Shown one piece after another: positions 22,968-34,427 of a DNA stretch of 64,000 bases. This stretch comes from Coprinellus micaceus (lineage: Eukaryota; Basidiomycota; Agaricomycetes; Agaricales; Psathyrellaceae): the NCBI GenBank assembly GCA_951394405.1, contig OX596335.1, forward strand, positions 3,844,001 through 3,908,000, in the 5' to 3' direction. A model generated the notes under the pieces. That model was not told where the DNA came from, made no database searches, and worked only from the letters and a program-made list of their open reading frames with translations. Numbering within the stretch: the stretch's first letter is position 1; the number at the start of each line of letters is the position of its first letter. The translations under genes and the position numbers were made by a program.

Positions 22968-24273
22968 TACGGTTGGCGGGAACGTCGTGGTTCAAATTCA
23001 CGCGCGCGACCAAGATTTGATGGGATGGCCGCCGAAAGGCAATAAGCGCCGGGGCTTATGTCGAGCTTCCTGGGCGGTGTAGAGTCACCCTTAGGCGGGT
23101 CAATGAAATATAGCACTGTAATCGTCATTCTGGCAAGGCCGCTGCCAGGATGCTCCCTGGGGGGTCGCGAGTTGGCCCGGCCATCAGCAGTACTTGCCTG
23201 ATTTGGGACGCGCGCAAACGGCGCCGCCTTCATGGTCGGGATTTTCCTGCGTCAATAGGGCCACTTCCGGAAGATTTAATAAATTTCTTGGGTAGGATAG
23301 GTGTGCTACTGCACGCAGTAGAAATTTCAAATAGTTCTGCGCAGAGGTGCACTGGGTGTAATTGCTTTATTTGCTTGAATCACAGAGCTACAAACAGCCA
23401 GCACAAATGCAGGGAGATCTGCGAGGGGTTGGGCCTTGACAAGAGTGTCCCTCTCACCAGGATCGCCGAGGACACCCCGGAACCTGCCAAGAACAAGAAG
23501 CGGTTGAAGAGTCCGACTCAGAGGAGGAAAATGGGGCTGGGGAGGACTGAGGGCCCCAGTTTAAATCCTGTATACCTTTATTCTGTGTATATTCTCTAGA
23601 CCGATGCATCTAGACTACACCGTACTCGTACTCGTAAGGGTGATACCAATCTATCGACAGGAACTGCGCTAGATGAGGTAACAGGCACATTTCAACCGCA
23701 ATTCGCATTTCCTCCTCTTATGAATGTCTTTAAACACGATATAATAACGCAATACGACGCTCCGAGCCCCTTACGTTGGTATTTGGTTGAATACGGACTC
23801 GGAAACCGTTTAACAATCCTCCAGGTTCTCACCCCCCGATCAAATGGTGTGAGGCAAGCGCACCCCGAATTCCTCCCAGCTTGTACTTCATTAATAATTC
23901 ATTACAACTGAAACGTGTAGAGACACATCGTCTCTACGTGTACATACCCTCTACATGTTCCCGAGCCGAAAATGGAGTGTTCCGAGAGCGTGCAATTTGG
24001 TGATGTAGACCCCTGGCACAATAGGTCCACCAGGGGGCATCCTTGTTCGACGTGCTTCCCCGAGTGCAGTGGGCTTGAGTAAGAAATTCTGACCATATTT
24101 TCGTGTCCTATACATCCACATCTACCTATTTACATGCTCCATATGAAAGCCTCTCCAAATCGTAGTCCATAACGGCGACGACCAGGGCAAGAGCCTATGC
24201 ACGTGATGTGACCCGGCGCGGGACCATTGGCGCTCGCGCGTGAAATCGAACCACGACGTTCCCGCCAACCGTA
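22968..24273. mobile_element. 1306-bp TIR DNA transposon inserted in TPR copy C
   Basis: The ends are 39-nt inverted repeats, identical at 37 positions, beginning TACGGTTGGCGGGAAC. They are flanked by the direct repeat ATGTGCG (22961-22967 and 24274-24280), a 7-bp target duplication that is arguably 8 bp with one end base uncertain. Removing element plus one repeat restores a normal 47-nt intron 6 of the TPR gene. A 150-codon ORF (23150-23599) has a Cys/His cluster (CTGCNCFICLNH, then HKC) that may be zinc-binding, but I do not recognise a transposase. The element is therefore probably non-autonomous; duplication size points to hAT- or KDZ-like families without proving either. Confidence 0.85.
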
Positions 24274-24569
24274 ATGTGCGGGGCCCAACTCCATGTAGAC
24301 ACACTAATCTGTGTTTGGAAGATGCTTCGAGAACCAGGTGGTACAAGGATGGGTGAACGACGGAGGGCAGGCTGCTACTATGAAGCAACAGATCCTGCAA
24401 AGACTCAAGACCCAGTCATGGGAGAAAGTCTGCCCTTCCATCTCGACCACCGTCGGGTACTATTGCGGGTCACATCCCCACCCCGAATTTGACGATCTCA
24501 TCTGTCCCCCCCTCCCACAGGGCGTGGGTGTTCCGGACATTCTTCCGCTGGCAGATGGTGGGGCACTTA

Positions 24570-24951
24570 CACCGCGTGAAAATCCTACTGGAATCAACGG
24601 TTCCAGGGGGGTTCGAGATAACCTGGCGCATGAGTGGCACCGGCGCTAGAAATTGTGGGGCCAGGATCAGAGCCAGAGCAACTGGGAATTGCGCTGGCTT
24701 CAGCGACTCCATCGCTGATGCCAGACAAATGCCAGGCAAACTGGGTCCGAAAATCCTCGTTGTTAGCCTCGGCCCCAGATTGGCTGGCCTCCGAGTGGCT
24801 TCAGTGGCACCAGAGCCGATGCCACTGGGGATTCCAGTTAACATGGCTTCCCCAATGGCCCCCGCAGTTTCAGCCTTGGTTCCAGGCCAGAGGCAAGGTG
24901 AACCAGCGTGTGTGCTGGCATCAGCGACTCCAGTAGGGTTTTCGCGCAGTG
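24570..24951. mobile_element. 382-bp MITE with TTA target duplication in TPR copy C exon 8
   Basis: The ends match as inverted repeats over 22 nt (19 identical; left end CACCGCGTGAAAATCCTACT, right end complement CACTGCGCGAAAACCCTACT). TTA flanks both sides (24567-24569 and 24952-24954). Excision in silico rejoins GTGGGGCAC-TTA-GACTTTGCACACGAG, matching exon 8 of the intact copies. A 3-bp TTA duplication suggests PIF/Harbinger; the CACTG terminus would also fit a CACTA-type element. The interior has short direct and inverted repeats (tcagcgactcca) and no transposase ORF. Confidence 0.82.
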
Positions 24952-25104
24952 TTAGACTTTGCACACGAGACGTACGCTCGACTTCTCGACCTCTTAGAGT
25001 GGGACGCAAGCAGTGGCCGAACGTACCTCTGAGCGGGGTGTCATCTTCGAGAAGATTTGGATTAGAGGTGTGAAGAAAGTCCACCTCTCCCTCATGCATA
25101 CGGT

Positions 25105-25825
25105 ACGCTTACTAGTTTGAGTCTTATCCCGTTCGCTGCAGCTTAACAATATAGTGGCAAAGACGATGACGAGTACTAGACCCATGTGCCTTCTATGAGG
25201 GCGACCGCCTGTATCGAGGTACATACCGCTCCGCGGCTCATAGTGGGCCAGTTACAAGTTTAGACGAGTACAGGGAAGCCGAGCCCTCATGCATCATCTA
25301 TGACACTTACATAGGCATTGCCGATAACATGTGCATTCAGGGGAACCATGACCAAAGGGGCAACGAATCTAAGAACGTCCACAAGCAGTTCAACGCGGGC
25401 TCCTTGAACGCCTTGCAGAAGGTCGCACAGTCCTGGAGGGTCCCAAGGTAGAAAGATGTTTGTCAAGAGTCCGTAGAAAGCCCGCCGTCTACCGCCGTCA
25501 CCATTTCGCTACATTCCGAGGCAGGTTACGTGATGAAATGCGAAGGAGGATACGCGCCCCCGTCAACAGTCGACAGTGGGGAAGATGATTGAGAAATAGA
25601 TTCTGGGAAATAGGTCCTGCGGTCCTGGCTGGATTGCGCTGAACATCCAAGTCACCGCCCAGCACTTTCACTGGCACAGGATGAAGAGGCTAGTAGGCTA
25701 TGGTGTGGGCTAGCGGCAGGACATATCTCTTTCGCTCTGTGAGTAGAGGGTTAAAAGATGTGGAGTTGTTTAGATGAGACGCGAGGGATCATGGGACATA
25801 CTTACTAGGAATTAAGCGTCAAGCC
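25105..25825. other. decayed DNA between TPR copy C and the F-box gene
   Basis: Apart from the F-box fragment at about 25310-25476 I see no supported gene. Some of it may be eroded exons 9-10 of TPR copy C. Confidence 0.45.
25310..25476 (-). pseudogene. fragment of an F-box gene, paralogue of 25826-27593
   Basis: Plus-strand words here (taggcattgccgataac, gtccacaagcagttcaa, gatgtttgtcaagag) repeat with about 20-25% divergence the first exon of the intact F-box gene at 27309-27540 (taggcgttatcggaag, gtccacaggcagttcag, gatgtttgtcaggag), in the same order and orientation. Frame is not kept, and the rest of the gene is absent on this side. It is a partial, degenerate duplicate. Confidence 0.7.
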
Positions 25826-27593
25826 CTATCGAGCGGCTGACACCCTTGCCATTTTGCACGACAAGCGCAAGTTCTCGATGTACGCCCACCGTTGTGCCCA
25901 GAATATCTGTGAGGTGTCGTCCTGGTACGGCTTGATCCACACCAGGCGGGGAAACAGTAGATCCAATATCTGCGCAATGTTGCTCGCCTCTTCGAACGGC
26001 GTCCCAGTTGAGGCATCCCTACCGTCGCAAATGACCATGGTTTGCAAGGTACTGGTAGATCGTGGACCTCCCCGTAGAGCAGTCACCCATTCCTGCAGGC
26101 TGACTCCCCCTGGTGTATCATTGGTGAATGACGGTCGCAAGACGGCACTCAGGTGTTCCAGGCCGATGGCATTCTGGGAAACCTGGCCAAGGCATTCCAG
26201 GGTAATGCCATCGTTCATACGGACTCCCTCGGCAACTTGAACTGGGTGGGCGAGGTTAAGCCTCTTCAATGTCGTTGGGTGAGACTCGGAGGATCGCTTG
26301 GTGAATGCATCCTCAATCAAGGGACGGAGTAGAGGCTCTCCGGAAAGGATGGGTAGCTCAATCGTGAGGCCCTGGAGGGGCAATTGAGAGAGGAATGGAA
26401 GAACTGTCCCGACGTTCATGGAGCCTCCATCGTTTGTGTGAACTTTGATGAACTGCAAAGTGGTTATTTTCGACAGGGACTCGATCACTGGTGTGAAGCT
26501 GGCTGGGTCGGTGATCGTTGTCCGATTTGGGAGTTTCCAGATGAATTTGGTGGTCCTTTCCAGGAGGAACTGGGGAATGCAGGGGCAGATACGATCGGGT
26601 AGCCGACTTGTCACGACGACCGACGTAAGTTTTAGCGACAATCCAAGGTCGGTTTCCCCAAGTTGAAATGACTCGTCGGAGACGTGGTGGTTGGGGAAGT
26701 GAATATCCAAACCGAAGGTCGTGAGTTTGGTGAGGGCTTTGACCAATCGTAGAATAATATTGGGTGCGATGCCTTCTGCCTTGGAAAATTCCAGGTGGAG
26801 GTTCTCTAGTGTCGTTAAGCGAAGAATGGGGTCGCAGAGAGTGGAAGCAGCATTTCTATTGGTGAATTTGATTAGAAGATACTTCAGCGAGTCCAACCTT
26901 TGCGACATTGCAGGCAGACAGCAGTTTCGAAAAAGAGGACTGGAAAAGGCATTCCCCAGCAAGGCGATTGTGTGCACGGAGCTCGAGCACAACAAGGGCA
27001 GAACGGAGAAAACGTCCAGGCCACTTGACGAAGCAAAGTGGCGAATTTCGACCTTTTTGAGGCCAGGGAGGATGAGATGTCCTTCTAGTTCCCTCATGAG
27101 GTAAATGAGTAGCTGTGAGGAGATCGCAGGCGTTTCTTGAGGCAGGGTTGACTGTGACGACGCTGGGGGAGGTCGGAGGTCCAGGATGCGAACCTTGGAC
27201 GCATATTGGCGGAAAGCAGAGTCGCTCGGAAGGCTGCCATGAAAGTACTGTTTCAAAGAGTATCGGAGTTACGCTCAACCGCGAAGGAGACAGATAGATG
27301 TAGCTTACATAGGCGTTATCGGAAGTATGTAGATTGGGAAGAATCTTAATCAGAGGGATAAGCGAGTCCATGTACGTCCACAGGCAGTTCAGTGCAGGAT
27401 CTTTGAACGCTTTGCTGGTAAGAGCGAGATCACGGAGCTGCATGCGGCCATCGCGTAGTTCACTCTTTTGCAAGGATCTAGGGTCCCAGGGAAGATAATG
27501 TCGGAAGATGTTTGTCAGGAGCTCTTGGTTCTGAAGGACTGCTGGGCTCGAGGCAGGTTGCGGTATTTCGTTTGTTGTGTCCCCGGTAGTCAT
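25826..27593 (-). CDS. F-box protein, two exons
   Basis: Exon 1 is 27309-27593 and exon 2 is 25826-27247 (568 aa). The intron interrupts NAY|YFHG at phase 0 with GTAAGC...CAG. The N-terminus (LQNQELLTNIFRHYLPWDP, then LRDLALTSKAFKDPALNCLW) is the F-box of a large Agaricomycete family that follows with LIPLIKILPNL. The C-terminal 450 residues show irregular leucine-rich spacing (LRILDLRPP, LKYLLIKF, LENLHLEF, LTTFGLDI), typical of an LRR-like substrate domain. Role in SCF ubiquitin ligase is from the family; the substrate is unknown. A degraded partial copy of its first exon lies about 2 kb downstream on the same strand. Confidence 0.82.
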
Positions 27594-27956
27594 ATTGACG
27601 CGGGGCTACAGCGCGTTGAAGGATGGGAATGAGCTGAAGGAACGAGAAAGGCCAAAGCTGCACCCAAGGCGCCTGGGAGTGAGCGGGACGCTGTGGAAGG
27701 GGAAGACGAATGGCGCGCTTAAAATATTCGCCCATTAGATCTTTCACACGCCATCTGACTCGATTTGGTTTCAATTGTACTATTTCCAAAGGATACACAC
27801 ATCGACGCCACTTCTTCTAATTAATCCATCGTTCAACGTCCAACAACAAGGGGCCAACAGAGCGCCCAAAAGAATACGAATGTACATAGCGACGAAAGCG
27901 AATATTAAAGTGAACATGCGGTGGTGATGTAACAGGTACGACGAGGTGTGTTGTGA
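27594..27956. other. spacer between F-box gene promoter and TAF2 3' end
   Basis: Contains the upstream region of the F-box gene and the TAF2 3' UTR. Nothing else supported. Confidence 0.5.
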
Positions 27957-30900
27957 TTATACGGTCTTGACCTTCTTGGAAGGCTGAGAGTGGTGGCCGT
28001 CACCATCCTTGCGCTTCTTCCCACTGTTCGACTTCCAAGAGTTCAACAACTCGTAGAAGCGCTGGCGGAGCTGGGTAGCAAGCACCCCGACTTCGGAATC
28101 GATCCCGTTGAACTTGATGGCATTTTGGACCAGCAGCTCGAAATCGGCCTCGAACGCCTCGGTGCTGTCGTATTTGTCGCCGTCGAGTTTCTGTTTGATA
28201 GTCTTCAAGTCACGAGCATCTTTGCGGGGGATTATGTCAAAGTAGGTTGGGATACCTAGCAGGACAGGGTCGACAGGATCGCGGAATACCCAAGAACTGC
28301 GCAAGATATGAGTGCGATATTCGCGGTGCAAAGGGAGCAGGGGAACGTACACAGTATCCTTGATCAAGCTTGTAACGACGCCTTGCAGACCACGCTTCTC
28401 ATTGAAGGCCAGTTTCCTCTCCATTGCCTTGGGCCATTCCTTCTTGAAGGCTTTTTCGACGATCTCAGTGCAGGCGATGGGGAAGGTGAGGGGAGGGTTG
28501 AATTGGCGACAATTGGCGAAGATGAGCTCAACGTCCTTCTTGACATCCTCCATTGTATCGTACTCTCCACACTGTAACTTGCCACCAATGGTGCCAAAAT
28601 CCATAGGATGCGCGATCTCCTCGAGATACCTGTTGTGGGTTAGTATTGGATGCAGGTGTATGGGTCAGTGAACTCACGTAGGGCACCCATCCAGGACTGG
28701 ATCGACTGGACGTAAGAAGATAGCTGCCTCCGGTACTTTGGTAAGCGTCTTGAGCAGCTCCTTGACCTTCTTTTCATTGACCGGCGTCGCCTGAACCACT
28801 GGCGCCTTCTTCTTGGGCTTCGGCTCGTCTTTGCCAGATTCCAACGATGTAGGCGAAGGATACGCGACGGACGGCTCCCTCTCCCTCTCTTTCCCTTTAT
28901 TGATAGAGATACGCAAAGAATTGACAACGGACGACTGCCTCGAGTTCTCTCCAGAACCTTTGTCTTTCTTCGATTTGGGGGCAGGGGCGACAATTCTCGG
29001 GGCAGGGGCAGGAGCGGTAGCGGGCTCGGTCTTGGGAGGAGGTTTAGAAATTATCCTCGCAGAGATGGATGTTGAGGGCTCGGGAGGGGATAGGCGCTCC
29101 TTCTTGGACGGAGTGATGAGCGCATCCAAGAGGTCATCCGGATCGTCAACTGCCTTCTTCCTTTTCGAAGAACTACTCGAAGCACTTCTCTCACGCTCCC
29201 TCTCTTTCCTCTCTTTCTCAGCGCGCTCCCTTTCTCGTTCACGCTCTCTCTCCCGCTTCTCTTGCTGCCGCCTCTTCTCATCCTTCTCCTGTTCAATTGA
29301 TAGCACTTCCTGCAGGATATCGTAAGAGCCGTCGTCGACATAAGGGGGCGGAGGAGCATCTGCGACGGGCTCCGGAACTGGAGGCTCGATGACCCTAGCT
29401 TTTCGAGGCTTTGAGGACGACGGCACTGGTGCTGGACGTTCTGGGGCACTTTGCCCACCAACACGAAGCTTGATGGTAGGCCGAGCGGGGGCCGCGGAAG
29501 CCTTGCCATTGGGGGCAACCGAGGTTGAGGCCCGCCTGGGTATTGAAGGAGGTGCTGGGGAAGGATCATTGAATGCGGGGACAGGAGGAAGGATACGATG
29601 TGTAGGTTTGGCGGGGGCCGTCTTGGGTGCAGGTGGTGGTGGTGGCGGTGATAGTCGTGCGGGGGCGGGATTCCGGTCCAAAGTCTTATTGATGATCGCC
29701 CATTCTACACCAAAGTAAGGTGGTAAGATGCTGGGTTCCGAACAGAAGACAGTCCACGTACGCTTATCAAAGAAGGTTTCGAAGGCATTCGCTTCATTGT
29801 GGACGTGGCTGCCGGCCAAGTTGTACAACTTTGCATTGGCAATCATGAGCTTAAGGTCATCGCGGAATTGCGAGCGATCGGCGTATTTTCCATCCTTTAA
29901 CTTCGTAGCCATAGTGCTAAGGTCCATAGGGTTCTCAATGACGCTGAAGTAGCTATAGATAGAACGTCAGTTCTGAATACGAACACGTTGAAGAGGATCC
30001 ACATACTTTGGAGCATGATCGCGAACAGGATCCACGGGATGAAGGAAGAAGAGGGCATGCTTGTTGGTCTGTAGCTTCTTCAGAGCATTTTGGCACCCCT
30101 TCAGGTCCTGATAAGTTAAGCCCCCCGACTGTGCCTTGGGGACAGCGACGGGCTTGGCAGGAGAGACTGGCACGGGTTTTGAGGGCCGCGCCTTGTCCTT
30201 CTTCGATACGTGGGGGATCGACGGCGGAGGTGAGGGTTGAGCAAACGAGACGCCTTTCTTCACAGGCGCCTCAGCAACGGGAGGAACCGATATGGAAGGT
30301 ATCCTCGGGGAGCTGACAGCAGGGGCACCCGGGAGCTTAAGTTTAGTGGAGATCGAGGCGTTACGCAACTTGGAGGAAGCCGGGGCGACTTCTGTCTTGA
30401 CGGTGATGCGCTGCGGTAGTTTGGCCTTGATCGGAGGAATGGGTGGAACAACCTCGATGACGGGGGTGCTAGGAATATGGATCTTGACTGTCGGCGGCGT
30501 CTCTTCGACCGGTCGTATGAGGAGATCAGCAAGCTTGAGGAGGCACCAACGAACTTCATGATCGACATCGGGAAGCCTGGTCAAACTGGTGAGCAACTCT
30601 TCAACGAACAGAGGAAAAGTGCACCTACAGAGCAATGGGAAGGAGGAATTCGCGAACAACTTCATTCTTTCCCAATTCACGGTCCTTGCGAAGGATCTTG
30701 AGCCACGAGTCGAGCTCACTCTTCTTCGATTCCTTTGTCTTCTCATTCCCATGGCCATCCTCCTCAATCAGGAGCGACTCCGCCTCCTTGATCGCGGCCT
30801 TCATCTCTCCCATCTGAGCCAGCAACGCCAGACTGTAGCAAGCGCTCTTGGCGACGTGCCTCTTCACAGCCGTCGAAGAGTCGTTCGCCATAACAGCGAA

Positions 30901-33900
30901 GACATATCGCATAATTTGAGGGGCGTACCACTTCGTCAGGAAGAGACCATCGAACGCCGCTATCCTGACATGCATGTAGTTGCCTTGGCGGGTCAGAGGG
31001 AAGAAACTCTTGGGGTGGTTGGGGATTAGGTTAGCGGCGCCAAGGGCCATGTAGAACTGGAGATACTGTTAGTCTATGGTGGAGATCTTTGAAAAGGTTA
31101 CACACCTCCATGGCGGCGATAGTGACGACGTTGTGGGGGGAAGGGATAAGCCGGTCCATGCTCCGGTAGCGGTCAACCTCAATCCGCATCTGCTTAACCA
31201 ACTCCATGTCTTCCTGGTTCTGCTCAACGTGTGTCTCAGCAGGTAGGAGTTCGCCTCGCTCTGGAGGTGCAGTCGAAACAACGGCAAAGGATGCCGCGGC
31301 GATGATGGTACAGATGTAGTAGCCGTCGGAGTACTGAATGAAAGGATAAGCGTCAGGGTAGTCGCGCCAAATAGTGGACCTACCGGATTAGCAGTGTTAT
31401 CGTTGTAACGGAGCTGGTCGATCAAGAATTGGCGGACGACGCCAGGCGTTTTGCCATTCTCAAAGCGGACCTGGGATATTGCCGTAATCAAAGCCTAGGG
31501 GGCGCAACCAGGTCAGGTGGCTTGAAAAGCCTGGAAGAAAGTTTGATCTACCTTGCGGACGAAGTATTCCGGGAAGTCAGTGAAGTTGTTGGGCTTCGGC
31601 ACATATTTGTGCGCAAATAGATCTTGGGCTGGGTCTTCGGGTTCGTAGCAATATCGAAGGAAGAGCTTAAACAAGTGGAAAAGCCCCAAGAAGTCTATTC
31701 GTCGGATCGCGCACTGGATATGCTATGAGCACAATATCTCGGATGCATATGAAAGGTCACAAACCGAAACTAGCGCGAGTGCTGCTTCACAACGCACTCG
31801 ATAGTAGTAGTTGGTGACCAGAACCGCCTTGGTAAGGGTGCTCGATACGATCGCGGTGGGCTTCTCGGCAAGTGCGTGGATGGCCTGGCATATCTGTCAA
31901 TGATAGAGTTCGGCCATGACTTGTGGTACATACCTCAAGCTGAGCAACAACATCGCGATCGCGCTGCAGTTGAGACACCCACATAAAGTCAGGCTGCTCG
32001 AACTTGCTGCTCGCTATCCACTCGAAATCTGCATCTATCCGGATCCACTCGTACGTCGCCCCACTCATCGTCGATTCGTCGTCCTCCGTCCAATCGGCGA
32101 CCTTCCAGTTGTCGCGCTCTTCCTCCTTCTCCCAAATCTCCAACCCAAAGCCCATATCAATCATGCCTATCGCCTCAGCGGCCTCCGCATCACCCTCGGC
32201 AGCGGCCTGGGCGGCGGCTTGCCTAGCGAGGTAACGTTTCGTGTTCCGGCGGACACGCTTGTACTTGGTATTGAACGGGACTTCGTAGCGCTTGAACGAA
32301 CTTCGGATATCAAGAACGTGCTCGTACGGCGTGCCATCTGCCTCGTGAATACGAATTGTCATTTGACCCTGAGGCAGAATGATAAGAACAGGCTTTCATT
32401 GATGTGGGGATGGACTACTCACCTCGAAGAACTGCACCGGCTTGAGCAGCGCCTTGGAAATGTCGTTGTGCTCCATTGCCTTGTGAGCTGGACATTCTTG
32501 TCGCATGGTGATCTCAACAGCCATCTTCTTGCGGTTGAAAGAAGCTGAGAAGCCGAAGGAAGGGCACCCACTCCCATATATCCACTGCTCCGCAAAGGTC
32601 CGCAAATCTACCCCGCTGACCTTTCGACATGTCCTGAGGAAGGCGTGTGTAGATAGTGCATTGTTCTGTAACTCCCCGCTGATAGCAGAGAGAAAGATCT
32701 TGGGGAGAACCCGGCTGAGGCCAAGGGAAGTGCCGGACTTGCCGAGTTTGCGGTCGAGGATATGGAGGACGAGAGGGGACTTCAAGTTAAGGAAGGGTAG
32801 GGTTACTGCATCTGGAGGGTCCAGGATCTGGGGCTGACATATTGGGGGCATCGACCCAACGTCCCACTCCGTAACCCGCTGCATATCTTTCTTCAATTTG
32901 AACCGGTAGTCGTTGTTGCCAAAGAGCTTCCGAAGGAACAGGCCGGTGATATATAAGGACAGCCCATTAGTTAACCAGATATCTGACCACGTCTTGGGTA
33001 TGATGTTGATCCCTGACCACTGGCAGGCCAAAGCATGGCTGAGAGCTTGGCGAGTCTCAAGGGCCTGATCAATGGCATCCTCTCCGTGCAGGAAGTCCGA
33101 AGTTACGAGGCAGAGTGTTGCACTGTCGAAGCGTTGCGTTGGCATTTCGTCCACGAACACGAGCTTGAAAGAGCCGAATGGGTAGGACCCAAACTCGCTG
33201 GTGTAGAACGACATAGCCGAGCGGAGAAAGGTGGACGAGGTTGCTAGTTGTAACTCCAATCCGGGGAGGCAGAAGGCGTACATAGGTGGCTGGGAGGATC
33301 CGGGGGCATCCTCAGCGACAATGTCGCTGGGGATCTGGTACAAGTGGAAGGGGCCGGCGGCGAAAGCGATGTGCTGAACGGATGTCAGAGTCGTCTGCGA
33401 GAAGACGAATATCGTCTTGTTGGAATTGTACGGGTGCGCGACCTAATCGAGCAACGTCACATATGTCTCTAGAAAGGGGGGAATAACGACGTACCTGTTC
33501 AACAAGTTCTCCGCTGCAAACAACCATTGTTGGGGTGCAATCCGGTCCTTCATCGTCGTCATCACCTGGCGTCCTTTCCTCCAAGTAGCGAGGAACCACG
33601 AATTCGAATTCCCAAGTGCACTTTTCCCATTGGTTATCGAGACACGGGACCCAGCAACGCGCAGCATCCGGGGACGACGGCGTGGTATAGGCGTGAGGAA
33701 CACGCTGGGCTAGATGAGTCATGATACCAGGGGAAGGCCAGGAGGACGACTCACGTAAGGATATGCATCGTTAGGGACCACGAATTCGAAGCCATCGACG
33801 GGGTTTCGAAGGCTGTAGGCGATGTTGACCACGATGGGTGCGTATTCTGTGGACGGCTGAGATGGCTGGCCGGGGGTTTGAGGTTCAGGAGTCGCAGCTA

Positions 33901-34427
33901 TGGGCGGGATGAGTCAAGATCCGCTAGAGACATTCAAACGTCACGCACTCTCGCTGAACGTCCCATTTGACAACGCCTGCGTCGACACTCTCACTGCCGA
34001 CTCCTTGGGTATTGCTATCGACAACTCTCCTTCATCACACTCCTGCATCGCCGAATACAACTTCCTCTTTAACTCTGCGTGCTTGTGACAATCCGGTGCT
34101 TCGCCTGCGCCGCCCATGGAGATGTTCGTCAGCGGGTCGTGGATGGTGAACTCTGCTGGGTGGCCGGCAACGGTAACTGATTGGATCGCTGAAAATCTCT
34201 CAATACAAGTCGAAACTGAGTCCTTGAGCACGTACTGCATTGCCTGGAGTGGAGATGCAACGCCTTGAGGTCACCGCTGTTCGGAACGATGGTCATCTCT
34301 GTGTAGCCCTGCTGCGAGTCAACGACCCTGTCTCGTATTTGCGGATCGCAGGGCCACTCACCCATAGTGTACCCGAGAAGTCTATCTCAAGAACGACTTT
34401 TTGGTGACTAGTATATACGAGGAGCAT
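27957..34427 (-). CDS. TAF2: TFIID subunit TAF2 with C-terminal bromodomain-like repeats
   Basis: Seventeen exons on the minus strand: 34362-34427, 34236-34308, 33949-34188, 33755-33897, 33495-33704, 32423-33442, 31934-32368, 31765-31884, 31552-31713, 31384-31494, 31106-31333, 30629-31056, 30007-30585, 29762-29952, 28678-29704, 28351-28629 and 27957-28296 (1883 codons, phases agree). Residues 1-700 are the M1 aminopeptidase-like fold of TAF2 (SHQK..LEIDFSGTLWGYTE, ARCWVPCLDN, ALACQWSGINIIPKTWSDIW) without a zinc HExxH site. HEAT-like helices follow. Three bromodomain-like units lie at about 1240-1335 (HPVDP... YFSVIENPMDLSTM), 1650-1740 (RPVDPV... EIAHPMDFGTI) and 1770-1850 (DPVDPVLLGIPTYFDII), separated by Pro/Lys/Glu-rich linkers. 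TAF2 contacts promoter DNA within TFIID. The first ATG is uncertain. It shares a 266-bp upstream region with LTV1. Confidence 0.92.

Larger units (their letters stand above)
22415..25104 (+). pseudogene. TPR-domain gene, tandem copy C, disrupted
   Basis: Recognisable pieces lie in the order of copies A and B. The start is MAPRSKKASEKYDPVEVERLK (22415-22478), then most of exons 1-2 is gone. The end of exon 2 (AVKLDPTYAKAWGRLGSAAH, 22531-22590) remains, exons 3-4 are missing, and exon 5 (about 22693-22795) and exon 6 (22869-22965) are present. Exon 7 follows at 24322-24456 and exon 8 is split into 24521-24569 and 24955-25104. A 1306-bp transposon sits at the exon 6/intron 6 junction and a 382-bp element inside exon 8. 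Exon 8 also has a one-base deletion after LLEWD and an in-frame stop. Exons 9-10 are not convincingly present. The gene cannot make a full TPR protein. Confidence 0.85.

Noticed and set aside
33312..33722. Continuous open frame through TAF2 intron 33443-33494 suggesting no intron there
   Set aside because: Reading through loses the frame of VAHPYNSNKTIFVFSQ and the following M1-like domain; splicing gives phase 0 on both sides.
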